From an uncultured Collinsella sp. (GTDB lineage: Bacteria; Actinomycetota; Coriobacteriia; Coriobacteriales; Coriobacteriaceae), in NCBI GenBank assembly GCA_900756725.1, contig CAAELJ010000018.1:1-18638 (forward strand): DNA of 18,638 nt, written 5' to 3'. The notes below the pieces were generated by a model that did not search any database, had not been told where the DNA came from, and saw nothing but the letters and a program-made list of their open reading frames with translations. How positions within the stretch are numbered: the stretch's first letter is position 1; every line of letters begins with the position of its first letter. Shown in pieces: positions 1 through 7,036 of the stretch. The position numbers and the translations under genes are program-made.

Positions 1-336
1 GATGTGACGGTTCTTAACCGTGCGTCCAAGATCACCGATGGCCAAAAGATCTATGTGCCGACGGTAGGGGAGCAACAAACGGCTGCGGCCGTCGGCGCCG
101 CCGAAAGCAGTGCTTCCACGACCCCTGGTACAGGGTCTTCGTCGGGACTTGTGAATATCAATACGGCAAGTGCGGCGGAGCTGCAGACGCTTTCGGGCAT
201 CGGGCCTTCTATGGCCCAGTCAATTATCGACGAACGGACGCAAAACGGGGCCTTTGCCTCGGTCGATGACCTTATGCGCGTATCGGGGATCGGTGAGAAG
301 AAACTCGCCAAAATTAAAGATTGCATCTGCGTATGA
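1..336 (+). CDS. comEA: ComEA family DNA-binding competence protein, C-terminal part (5' end outside window)
   Basis: ComEA binds double-stranded DNA at the outer face of the membrane and hands it to the ComEC channel during natural transformation. The open frame runs into the left window edge, so the N-terminal membrane anchor is not visible. The first ~25 codons (ending IYVPTVGE) resemble the end of an SLBB domain. A Ser/Thr/Gly-rich linker follows, and then from about codon 50 a helix-hairpin-helix pair: the VNINTAS motif, a first hairpin GIGPSMAQ and a second hairpin SGIGEKKLAKI. These are typical of the ComEA C-terminus. The stop TGA (334-336) overlaps the comEC ATG (333-335), which implies translational coupling in one operon. 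The truncation is caused by the window boundary; nothing suggests a broken gene. Confidence 0.93.
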   Translation, partial: DVTVLNRASKITDGQKIYVPTVGEQQTAAAVGAAESSASTTPGTGSSSGLVNINTASAAELQTLSGIGPSMAQSIIDERTQNGAFASVDDLMRVSGIGEKKLAKIKDCICV

Positions 337-2636
337 GTGCGACCGAGCGCGAGCATGTGATGCCACCGCGCCCATTGATGCCGTGGACGATAGCCCTTTG
401 TGCCGGCTTGTGTGCGAGCTGTGGGTTAGTGCTTAACATGGCGGCCGATGCGCTGCTGGGAGAGCGGGCGGCGCCCGTCACATTGCTTATGGCCATTCCC
501 GTTGCGGCAGCAGGGTGCATCGTATTGGCTCGGTCCTGCATGCGCCTTGTGCGGTGGAGGCGATGGCTGTATGCCGCGGCCCTCGGCCTCGTGGCGGGAG
601 CGGTAGTGTCCGCGGGTTGGGCGATAGGGGCGCTGCGCGCTTCGAGGGCGTTGGATAATCGGGCTGCGAGCAGTCTCGAGTTTGTTGTGTGTGGCGACCC
701 GTCCATCAATGACGGTGCGTACTCCTATACCTGTGATGCGTATGCGGGCGAAAAGCGTTTGGGTCAGGTACGGCTGTCGTGTGATCGTGAGCTTGGCGCC
801 GGTTCGCATGTACGTGCTATCGGTCGAATTTCGCGCTTTGAGAATGATGCGTATGGGCGCTCACGCGTGCTTCGGGGCGAGCTTCGAAAGGTTAAAGTCG
901 TCCGGTTGGTATCGATCGACGAGGGCCCTCCAGGCCCGTTGTCTTGGCTTCGAAACGAGCTCCTTGCCGTTATCGCGCCCGCGACCGATCCAGCGCGCTC
1001 GCTCATTGCCGGCGTTGTCTGTGGACGCTCGTCCGAGCTGCGCGCCCAGCCGGCGGGCGATTGGTTTTCGGTAACGGGCACCGCACATCTCATCGCCGTC
1101 TCGGGCAGCCATCTTGCCATCGTGGGGTTTGTGATTGAGAGCGCCCTGCAAAAGACACGCCTCTCTCGTGGGCTGCAGCGGGGACTGTTGATGCTGGCTC
1201 TTATTGCCTATGCCGTCTTTACGGGCGCCTCGCCCTCGGCCGTGCGCGCGTGCTGCATGGTGGCGGCGACGCTTGTCGCCAACGGCGCCGGACGTCGTCG
1301 GCATGGCCTCTCGGCCCTATTTTTGACCATGGCAATCTTTGTGTTGCTGCGACCGACGGTATTGTTCGAGATGGGTTTTCAGCTTTCGTGCGTCAGCGTT
1401 TTTGCCATCCTTTGTTTTTGCCCCTACGCCACCTACGCCTTGGGCGAGCTGGGCATGCCATCGGGTGTCGCCAGCGTTTTGTCTGTCACGTTGTGCTCAC
1501 AACTCGCGACACTTCCCGTAACCATTCCCGCATTTGGGACGTTTTCGCTCATTGCCCCGCTTGCAAATGCCGTGATCGGTCCGGTGATAAGCGTGCTGCT
1601 CGCATCGTCAGTTGTGCTGGCACCCTGCTCGCTTGTGCCGCTGTTGAGCCACGGGACGATCGTGGTGCCCATGATTGTCGCCCGCTGTGCCCTGTTCTTT
1701 GAGCAGCTCTTTGCTGCCGTTCCGGGCGCATCCGTAAGCGTGCCGCCCGATACGCCCTTGGTATACGTGGTGCCGTTTGCACTGGCAGTCCTCTTGGTCT
1801 GGTGGCCACGCCCCCGCGCACGGAGCATGGCAGCGGGGCTGGTGTGCCTGATGCTTGCAGCGGGTGTTCCGTATATCTATTGGGATCGATGCGCGCCGCC
1901 TTCGGTGACGGTCCTCGATGTTGGCCAGGCCGATGCGATTCTGGTTCGTCAGGGTGGCACTGTGGCGCTCGTCGACTGCGGGCTCGATGAGCGCGTGGTG
2001 TCGGCGTTGGTTCGCAATAATGTCCACCATATCGATGCCGTCTTCGTGACGCATTGGGACGAAGACCATTGGGGCGGTCTTCCCGACGTACTCGATCGGT
2101 TTTCTGTTGGAACCATTGCGGTTGCAGCCGATGCGCTGGACGGTGCGCCTGCTGAGGTCCTGAATCGCCCCGGCGTAACGTATCGGCAGGTGGCTCGCGG
2201 AGACACGGTCGATATCGGCGCATTTCGGGCTCGTGTGATGTGGCCGTTTGACACGGTAGATGGCGAGGGCAATGAGGACTCGCTTGTCTTGCTGCTCTCC
2301 TATGCTCAGGAAGGCAAGAGCCTGTGCGTACTTCTCACCGGTGATGCCGAGCTCGACCAAGAGCGAGAATTCGTGCAGGAGGTGGGGGATATCGATGTGC
2401 TCAAGCTGGGGCATCATGGCTCAAAAGTTTCCGTCGACACAGACCTGCTGGGCACGCTTAAGCCCGAGTTCTCTATCGCGAGCGCCGGCGAGGGGAATCG
2501 TTACGGCCATCCGTCGGATGCCTGCATCGATGCAGTTAAGGAAGCGGGTGGTGCGTTCGCATGCACCATCGAACACGGCGACATTACCGTCACGCCGACC
2601 GCGAAGGGCTTTGCCATGCGATGCCAGCGACCGTGA
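333..2636 (+). CDS. comEC: ComEC/Rec2 DNA-uptake channel with C-terminal metallo-beta-lactamase-fold domain
   Basis: This is the inner-membrane channel that imports single-stranded DNA in transformation; 767 residues, a normal family length. ATG 333 is chosen because it overlaps the comEA stop; a TTG at 321 is in frame but less likely. The N-terminus is hydrophobic with two or more membrane helices, followed by a domain like DUF4131. The Competence domain shows a family-like signature at about residues 251-262 (IAVSGSHLAIVG) and further on GASPSAVRA. The metallo-beta-lactamase-like domain spans about 525-767, with DVGQADA at 527-533, a metal motif THWDEDHWGG (His574, Asp576, Asp578, His579) and KLGHHGS near 691. 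The intact HxDxDH motif suggests that the proposed nuclease activity on the non-transported strand is retained. Small departures from the usual consensus (SGSH for SGLH, QADA for QGDA) are noted. Confidence 0.95.
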   Translation: MSATEREHVMPPRPLMPWTIALCAGLCASCGLVLNMAADALLGERAAPVTLLMAIPVAAAGCIVLARSCMRLVRWRRWLYAAALGLVAGAVVSAGWAIGALRASRALDNRAASSLEFVVCGDPSINDGAYSYTCDAYAGEKRLGQVRLSCDRELGAGSHVRAIGRISRFENDAYGRSRVLRGELRKVKVVRLVSIDEGPPGPLSWLRNELLAVIAPATDPARSLIAGVVCGRSSELRAQPAGDWFSVTGTAHLIAVSGSHLAIVGFVIESALQKTRLSRGLQRGLLMLALIAYAVFTGASPSAVRACCMVAATLVANGAGRRRHGLSALFLTMAIFVLLRPTVLFEMGFQLSCVSVFAILCFCPYATYALGELGMPSGVASVLSVTLCSQLATLPVTIPAFGTFSLIAPLANAVIGPVISVLLASSVVLAPCSLVPLLSHGTIVVPMIVARCALFFEQLFAAVPGASVSVPPDTPLVYVVPFALAVLLVWWPRPRARSMAAGLVCLMLAAGVPYIYWDRCAPPSVTVLDVGQADAILVRQGGTVALVDCGLDERVVSALVRNNVHHIDAVFVTHWDEDHWGGLPDVLDRFSVGTIAVAADALDGAPAEVLNRPGVTYRQVARGDTVDIGAFRARVMWPFDTVDGEGNEDSLVLLLSYAQEGKSLCVLLTGDAELDQEREFVQEVGDIDVLKLGHHGSKVSVDTDLLGTLKPEFSIASAGEGNRYGHPSDACIDAVKEAGGAFACTIEHGDITVTPTAKGFAMRCQRP

Positions 2637-2644
2637 TGCCGTCG

Positions 2645-2674
2645 TTGGCGCGGGACCAACCCCTGGGCTAAAAT
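2645..2674 (+). promoter_or_regulatory. Candidate promoter for holA
   Basis: TTGGCG (2645-2650) and TAAAAT (2669-2674) are separated by 18 bases, a plausible housekeeping sigma-factor promoter just after the comEC stop. Transcription would start near 2681, giving a leader of about 34 bases with the holA ribosome binding site inside it. A 5-bp inverted repeat, GTTGG/CCAAC, overlaps the -35 region but is too short to call an operator. Confidence 0.5.
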
Positions 2675-2714
2675 GGCACGGTACGAATTCGAGAGTCTGC
2701 GAGAGGGGAGCGCG

Positions 2715-3677
2715 ATGTCCGAAACCGGTCTGCTGCCGGCATATCTGATCGTCGGTACCGACGGAGTCAAGCGCGACCACGCCGTCTCGCGTATGAAGGC
2801 GCGTCTGGAAAAGACGGGCATGGTCGAGTTCAACCTCGACGAGCGCGATATGACCAAAGAGCCCGATATCGAATCGATTATCGGATCGCTCAACACCTTT
2901 CCCATGGGCAGCGAGTTTCGCCTGGTAATCCTTGACGGCTGCTCAAAACTTGCCAAAGCGATCTCCGAGCCGCTTGTCGAGTATCTGGCGAGTCCCAGCC
3001 CCACGACGGTTTGCCTCATAATCGCCGATTCGCTTGCCAAGAACACGCGCCTGTACAAGGCAATCGCCAAGATTGACAAGAAGGCCGTGATCGACTGTTC
3101 GGGCACCAAGCGCTGGGAGCTCCCGCGCCGCGTGCAGCAGATGGCGACGCAGCACGGAAAGTCCATCTCTACGGCCGCCGCCGAGGAGCTCGTTTCGCGC
3201 TCGGGCGAGAACACTCGTATGCTCGATAACGACTTGGCCAAGCTTGCCCAGATGGTCGAGGCGCCGCAAATTGAGCTTGCCGATGTAGAGCGCTGGATCG
3301 TGCGCACGGCCGAAGTTCAGCCCTGGGACTTTCTCAATGCGGTCTCGGCCCGTGACATGCGCCGCTCGCTTGAGCTCTTCAATCTACTGCCCGCCAAGAG
3401 CTATGTGTGGACCTACACGCTGCTATGCGGTCGCATCCGTGAGCTGATCGTCGCCAAGGCTCTCGATGCGCGTGGACAGGGTCGTGAGCTTGCCGCGACG
3501 CTCAAGCTTCAGGCCTGGCAGGTCAAAAATCACCTTACCTGGGCACGCCGCTTTTCGATGACCGAGCTCGTTGCCGCGCTCGAGGGTGCCGTCGATGTGG
3601 AGCTCGCACTCAAGGGTTCGGCCGATTCGGAGACCGCGCTTTTGCTCTGGATTACGAACATCTTGAGAAAATCGTGA
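2715..3677 (+). CDS. holA: DNA polymerase III delta subunit (clamp loader)
   Basis: The delta subunit opens the beta sliding clamp during loading by the DNA polymerase III clamp-loader complex; the protein has 320 residues. The start at ATG 2715 is set by a strong purine-rich ribosome binding site (AGGGGAG, 2704-2710) four bases upstream. An in-frame ATG at 2673 would place the start inside the -10 element and is rejected. Family-like features include the N-terminal strand YLIVGTDG, the segment MLDNDLAKLAQM in the middle (usual form L..E..KL) and the C-terminal collar region with the pattern W..K.....ARRFS..EL...L......D..LKG. The gene has no classical P-loop, as expected for delta. It follows comEC at a distance of 78 bases and precedes rpsT; the comEC-holA-rpsT order is common in many bacteria. 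Confidence 0.92.
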   Translation: MSETGLLPAYLIVGTDGVKRDHAVSRMKARLEKTGMVEFNLDERDMTKEPDIESIIGSLNTFPMGSEFRLVILDGCSKLAKAISEPLVEYLASPSPTTVCLIIADSLAKNTRLYKAIAKIDKKAVIDCSGTKRWELPRRVQQMATQHGKSISTAAAEELVSRSGENTRMLDNDLAKLAQMVEAPQIELADVERWIVRTAEVQPWDFLNAVSARDMRRSLELFNLLPAKSYVWTYTLLCGRIRELIVAKALDARGQGRELAATLKLQAWQVKNHLTWARRFSMTELVAALEGAVDVELALKGSADSETALLLWITNILRKS

Positions 3678-3726
3678 TGATACCTGCCTATTTGACAAAT
3701 TCGTTCTATCCCTTTGAGGGGGAGCG

Positions 3727-3735
3727 TGCTATAGT
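3727..3735 (+). promoter_or_regulatory. Extended -10 promoter for rpsT
   Basis: TGCTATAGT (TG at 3727-3728, hexamer TATAGT at 3730-3735) is an extended -10 element. No good -35 lies 16-18 bases upstream; a TTGACA at 3692-3697 is 32 bases away and too far. Transcription would start around 3741-3743, exactly at the left foot of the leader hairpin. Confidence 0.6.
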
Positions 3736-3740
3736 AGGCG

Positions 3741-3788
3741 CTTGCATGACCTCACCGTGTCTCAGAGGTGTCATACATTTTTTGCAAG
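3741..3788 (+). promoter_or_regulatory. Structured rpsT leader, possible attenuator or upstream terminator
   Basis: Two nested stems are visible. The outer one pairs CTTGCA (3741-3746) with TGCAAG (3783-3788). The inner one pairs ATGAC-CTC (3746-3753) with GAG-GT-GTCAT (3765-3774), with a two-base bulge; A3746 can pair in only one of the two stems. The inner stem is followed after three bases by a run of six T (3778-3783), so it could also end transcription, either from holA or as an early attenuator. The structure stops seven bases before the rpsT ribosome binding site (GAAAGGA, 3795-3801). S20 is known to control its own synthesis in Escherichia coli; a similar role here is inference. Confidence 0.5.
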
Positions 3789-3810
3789 GAACTCGAAAGG
3801 AACTCCAGAA

Positions 3811-4077
3811 GTGGCAAACATCAAGTCTCAGAAGAAGCGTATCCGCACCAATGAGGCAGCTCGCATGCGTAACAAGGCTGTCAAGTCCGAGCTCAAGACG
3901 CTGACCAAGCACGTCCAGTCCGCCGTCGCCGAGGGCGACGCCGAGAAGGCCCAGGCTGCCCTCAAGACCGTCACCAAGCGTCTCGACATGGCTGCCGCCA
4001 AGCATGTTATCCACAAGAACCAGGCTTCCAACCGCAAGTCCGGTCTTGCCAAGCTCGTGAACAGCATCAACGCCTAA
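3811..4077 (+). CDS. rpsT: 30S ribosomal protein S20
   Basis: S20 binds 16S rRNA early in assembly of the small ribosomal subunit. The product is 88 residues, the normal length, and starts with the family's hallmark ANIKSQKKRIRTNEAAR, followed by a Lys/Arg-rich pair of long helices and the conserved ending KSGLAKLVNSINA. The start codon is GTG at 3811, set by the match of ANIKSQKKR to the family N-terminus and by a ribosome binding site (GAAAGGA, 3795-3801) nine bases upstream. The gene stands alone: it has its own extended -10 promoter, a structured leader and a strong terminator immediately after it. Codon use is markedly biased towards G/C-ending codons, as expected for a highly expressed gene. 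Confidence 0.98.
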   Translation: MANIKSQKKRIRTNEAARMRNKAVKSELKTLTKHVQSAVAEGDAEKAQAALKTVTKRLDMAAAKHVIHKNQASNRKSGLAKLVNSINA

Positions 4078-4111
4078 GTTGTAAATTTCACACCACACAG
4101 ATTACGCGCAT

Positions 4112-4148
4112 AAATGGAGCCTGTTTTATGGAACAGGCTCCATTTTTT
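4112..4148 (+). terminator. Rho-independent terminator of rpsT
   Basis: A perfect 14-bp stem (4112-4125 with 4132-4145) with core GGAGCCTGTT/AACAGGCTCC and loop TTATGG is followed by a run of six T (4143-4148). It lies 34 bases after the rpsT stop and directly before the lepA promoter. Confidence 0.95.
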
Positions 4149-4151
4149 GTA

Positions 4152-4166
4152 CCGCTCGGGTAAGAT
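4152..4166 (+). promoter_or_regulatory. Promoter for lepA, probably giving a leaderless mRNA
   Basis: CCGCTCGGG is followed by the -10-like hexamer TAAGAT (4161-4166). The hexamer ends only seven bases before the lepA ATG (4174), so the expected transcription start coincides with the A of the start codon. No Shine-Dalgarno sequence is seen between 4149 and 4173. The first 11 bases (CCGCTCGGGTA) are repeated exactly at 8271-8281 in front of the dnaJ-like gene. Confidence 0.6.
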
Positions 4167-4173
4167 AGTCCGC

Positions 4174-5985
4174 ATGAATACTTCAATTGACATTTCCCAC
4201 ATCCGCAACTTCTCGATCGTTGCGCACATCGACCATGGCAAGTCCACGATCAGTGACCGTATCCTCGAGCTCACCCATACCGTCGACGAGCGCGACATGG
4301 AGTCGCAGCTGCTCGACACCATGGATATTGAGCGCGAGCGCGGCATCACGATCAAGTCCAATGCCGTTCGCGTTTCCTATGACGCCGACGATGGCGAGAC
4401 GTATCAGTTCAACCTGATCGATACACCGGGCCACGTGGACTTTACCTATGAGGTCTCGCGTTCGCTGGCCGCCTGCGAGGGCGCGGTGCTCGTCGTCGAC
4501 GCCACGCAGGGTGTCGAGGCACAGACCGTCTCCAACGCGACGCTCGCCATGAACGCCAACCTGGATATCGTGCCCGCCATCAACAAGATTGACCTTCCCT
4601 CTGCACACCCCGACGAGGTTAAGACCGAGATCGAGGATGACCTGGCGATTCCTGCCGACGATGCCGTATGCGTATCGGGCAAGACCGGCGAGGGCATTCA
4701 CGACCTGCTGGAGTCCATCGTCTTTTTGATCTCACCGCCAAAGGGCGATGCGAACGCTCCGCTCAAGGCACTTATCCTGGATTCTTACTTCGATGAGTAC
4801 CGCGGCGTCGTTGCCACGGTCCGCGTCTTCGACGGCTCCATCAAGAAGGGCGATACCCTGCGCATGATGCAGGCCGAGGGTGACTTTTTGGTCGACGGCG
4901 TGGGCGTCAAGCGCCCTGCCGAGACCCCGGTCGACGCACTGACGGTCGGCGAGGTGGGCTACGTGGTCACGGGTCTGAAGGATCCCGAGGCCGTGCACGT
5001 GGGCGACACCCTTACCTGGGCGTCGAACCCCTGCCCCGAGCCGCTTCCGGGCTACCGCGAGGCCAAGCCCATGGTCTACACGGGCCTGTTCCCGATCGAC
5101 AACAAGGATTACGAGAACCTGCGCGACGCTCTCGATAAGCTGCATGTCAACGACCCGTCGTTGGTGTGGGAGCCCGAGACCTCGGTGGCGCTCGGCTTTG
5201 GTTTCCGCGTTGGCTTCTTGGGCCTGCTGCATATGGAGGTCGTCAAGGAGCGCTTGGAGCGCGAGTTCAACCTGGACCTGATTGCCACGAGCCCTTCGGT
5301 GGACTATCACGTCTACAAGACTGACGGCGAGATGATTGATGTTCGCAGCCCGCAGGATCTGCCCGAGGCCACGCGCATCGAGCGCATTGAGGAGCCTTAC
5401 CTCAAGGCCAAGATTATCTGCCCGCCCGAGTATACGGGTGCCGTCATGCAGCTCGCTATCGAGCACCGCGGAATTACAACCGACATGATCCATCTCACGA
5501 GCAAATCGGTCGAGATGCGCTTTGATATGCCCCTCGCCGAGCTCATCTTGGACTTCTTTGACCAGCTCAAGAGCCGCACCAAGGGCTATGCCTCGCTCGA
5601 CTATGAGTTCAACGAGTATCGTCCCTCCGAGCTCGTCAAGCTCGATATCCTGCTTTCGGGTGATGAAGTGGACGCGCTTTCGTTTATCGTGCACAAGGAC
5701 AAGGCCTATGGCCTGGCCCGCGGGCTGTGCGACAAACTCAAGGAAATCATTCCGCGCCAGCTGTTCGAGGTGCCCATCCAGGGCGCTATCGGCAACAAGA
5801 TTATCGCCCGCTCTACCGTTAAGGCGCGCCGCAAGGACGTTTTGGCCAAGTGCTATGGCGGCGATATCTCGCGTAAGCGCAAGCTGCTCGAGAAACAGAA
5901 AGAGGGCAAGAAGCGCATGAAGGCCATCGGTTCGGTCGAGGTCCCGCAGGAGGCCTTTATGGCGATCCTCAAGGTGGACGAGTAG
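4174..5985 (+). CDS. lepA: Elongation factor 4 (LepA), ribosome-associated GTPase
   Basis: LepA/EF4 is a translational GTPase that acts on the ribosome, with proposed roles in back-translocation and in subunit biogenesis. The 603-residue length matches the family (about 600). GTPase motifs: AHIDHGKST at 17-25 (G1), RGITI at 56-60 (G2), DTPGH at 83-87 (G3), NKID at 137-140 (G4) and SGKTG at 158-162 (G5). Later family motifs include GFRVGFLGLLHMEV and the LepA-specific C-terminal region with KAYGLARGLCDKLKE, ARSTVKARRKDVLAKCYGGD and SRKRKLLEKQKEGKKRMK. ATG 4174 is preferred because the upstream in-frame ATG (4114) lies inside the rpsT terminator stem. With no ribosome binding site and a -10 seven bases upstream, translation is probably leaderless. 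dusB follows after five bases. Confidence 0.98.
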   Translation: MNTSIDISHIRNFSIVAHIDHGKSTISDRILELTHTVDERDMESQLLDTMDIERERGITIKSNAVRVSYDADDGETYQFNLIDTPGHVDFTYEVSRSLAACEGAVLVVDATQGVEAQTVSNATLAMNANLDIVPAINKIDLPSAHPDEVKTEIEDDLAIPADDAVCVSGKTGEGIHDLLESIVFLISPPKGDANAPLKALILDSYFDEYRGVVATVRVFDGSIKKGDTLRMMQAEGDFLVDGVGVKRPAETPVDALTVGEVGYVVTGLKDPEAVHVGDTLTWASNPCPEPLPGYREAKPMVYTGLFPIDNKDYENLRDALDKLHVNDPSLVWEPETSVALGFGFRVGFLGLLHMEVVKERLEREFNLDLIATSPSVDYHVYKTDGEMIDVRSPQDLPEATRIERIEEPYLKAKIICPPEYTGAVMQLAIEHRGITTDMIHLTSKSVEMRFDMPLAELILDFFDQLKSRTKGYASLDYEFNEYRPSELVKLDILLSGDEVDALSFIVHKDKAYGLARGLCDKLKEIIPRQLFEVPIQGAIGNKIIARSTVKARRKDVLAKCYGGDISRKRKLLEKQKEGKKRMKAIGSVEVPQEAFMAILKVDE

Positions 5986-5990
5986 GTCCC

Positions 5991-7034
5991 ATGGCGCTTT
6001 CTGAATACAGTACGCGGCTGCTGGGTGCCTATGCCGAGCAGCCGTTCCTTATGGCTCCCATGGCTGGCGTGACCGACCCCGCCTACCGCATCATGTGCCG
6101 CCGCCGCGGTGCCCATCTTGCCTACAGCGAGATGGTGAGCGTGGCGGGTCTTGCCTATGCCAGCAATAAGACGTGGCGCCTGGTGCTACCGGCCGACGAG
6201 GAGCAGCAGATCTGCGTACAGCTCTTTGGTTCCAAGCCCGATCAGTTTGCGAGCGCCGTCGCCGCCGTTGAGGAGCGTGTTGGCGATCGCCTGTCGCTGA
6301 TCGACATCAACATGGCCTGCCCGGCTCGCAAGGTCGTTACCAAGGGCGAGGGCTCGGCGCTTATGCGTACGCCCGACCTGGCCGAGCAGATTGTCGAGGC
6401 AGCGGTGGGCGCGGCGCATGTTCCCGTGACCGTGAAGATTCGCAAGGGCTTTTACGCCGAAGACCGCAATGCCGCGACGTTTGCCCAGATGCTCGAGGGG
6501 GCAGGGGCAGCTGCGGTGGCGGTGCACGGCCGCTGTGCCACGCAGCTCTATACGGGCCAGGCCGATTGGTCGGTCGTCGATGAGGTGGCCGACGCCGTCG
6601 AGATTCCCGTTATCGGTTCGGGCGATGTGTTCTGCGCCGAGGATGCGGCGGAACGCCTGCGCAACTCGGGCGCCAGTGCCGTGTTTATCGCGCGCGGTAT
6701 CTATGGCAACCCCTGGGTGTTCGGTGATGCTCGAGCCCTTGCACTCGATGGCACGCCAGTACCGGTGCGTAGCTCGGTCGAGCGCCTGGATGCCCTGCGC
6801 GAGCACCTGACGCTCACGCATGAGCTGTTGCCGCTTATGTCACGTGCCCGCACGTACGCGAGCTGGTATCTTAAGGGCATGCCCCATGCCGCCGCCTGGC
6901 GCGCGCAGGTGGTGCGCTGCTCCACATACGAGGAGTTCATGGCATTGGTCGATGATATCGAGCGCGATGTGGTGGCCTGCGAGGCCGCGCTTGCCGCCGG
7001 CGAGTCGGTGCCCGCTCATCCGCTGGAGGCCTAA
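5991..7034 (+). CDS. dusB: tRNA-dihydrouridine synthase (DusB-like)
   Basis: This FMN-dependent enzyme reduces uridine to dihydrouridine in the D-loop of tRNA; 347 residues. Motifs: APMAGVTD at 22-29 (flavin binding), VQLFGSKP, the catalytic loop NMACPARKV with the active-site cysteine at Cys110, TVKIRKGF, VHGRCATQLYTGQADW, PVIGSGDV and ARGIYGNPWVF. The usual loop is NMGCP; here the Gly is Ala. The start is ATG 5991, five bases after the lepA stop, with only a weak ribosome binding site (AAGGTGG lies inside the end of lepA), so translation is probably coupled. The sequence is closest in style to the DusB group of Gram-positives, but the subfamily and exact tRNA position are inferred. hemW begins two bases after the stop. 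Confidence 0.93.
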   Translation: MALSEYSTRLLGAYAEQPFLMAPMAGVTDPAYRIMCRRRGAHLAYSEMVSVAGLAYASNKTWRLVLPADEEQQICVQLFGSKPDQFASAVAAVEERVGDRLSLIDINMACPARKVVTKGEGSALMRTPDLAEQIVEAAVGAAHVPVTVKIRKGFYAEDRNAATFAQMLEGAGAAAVAVHGRCATQLYTGQADWSVVDEVADAVEIPVIGSGDVFCAEDAAERLRNSGASAVFIARGIYGNPWVFGDARALALDGTPVPVRSSVERLDALREHLTLTHELLPLMSRARTYASWYLKGMPHAAAWRAQVVRCSTYEEFMALVDDIERDVVACEAALAAGESVPAHPLEA

Positions 7035-7036
7035 CG

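Noticed and set aside
1..336. comEA as a truncated pseudogene
   Set aside because: The frame is open to the window edge, so the missing 5' part is a boundary effect.
2644..2660. GTTGG/CCAAC inverted repeat over the holA -35 region as an operator or terminator
   Set aside because: Only five base pairs, no T-run, and expected by chance in GC-rich DNA.
3692..3697. Perfect TTGACA -35 box upstream of rpsT
   Set aside because: It is 32 bases from the TATAGT -10 element and no -10-like hexamer lies at 16-18 bases, so it cannot form a normal promoter with it.
4114..4173. Upstream in-frame ATG extending lepA by 20 residues
   Set aside because: It starts inside the rpsT terminator stem, upstream of the predicted lepA promoter, and the extra residues do not match the LepA N-terminus.
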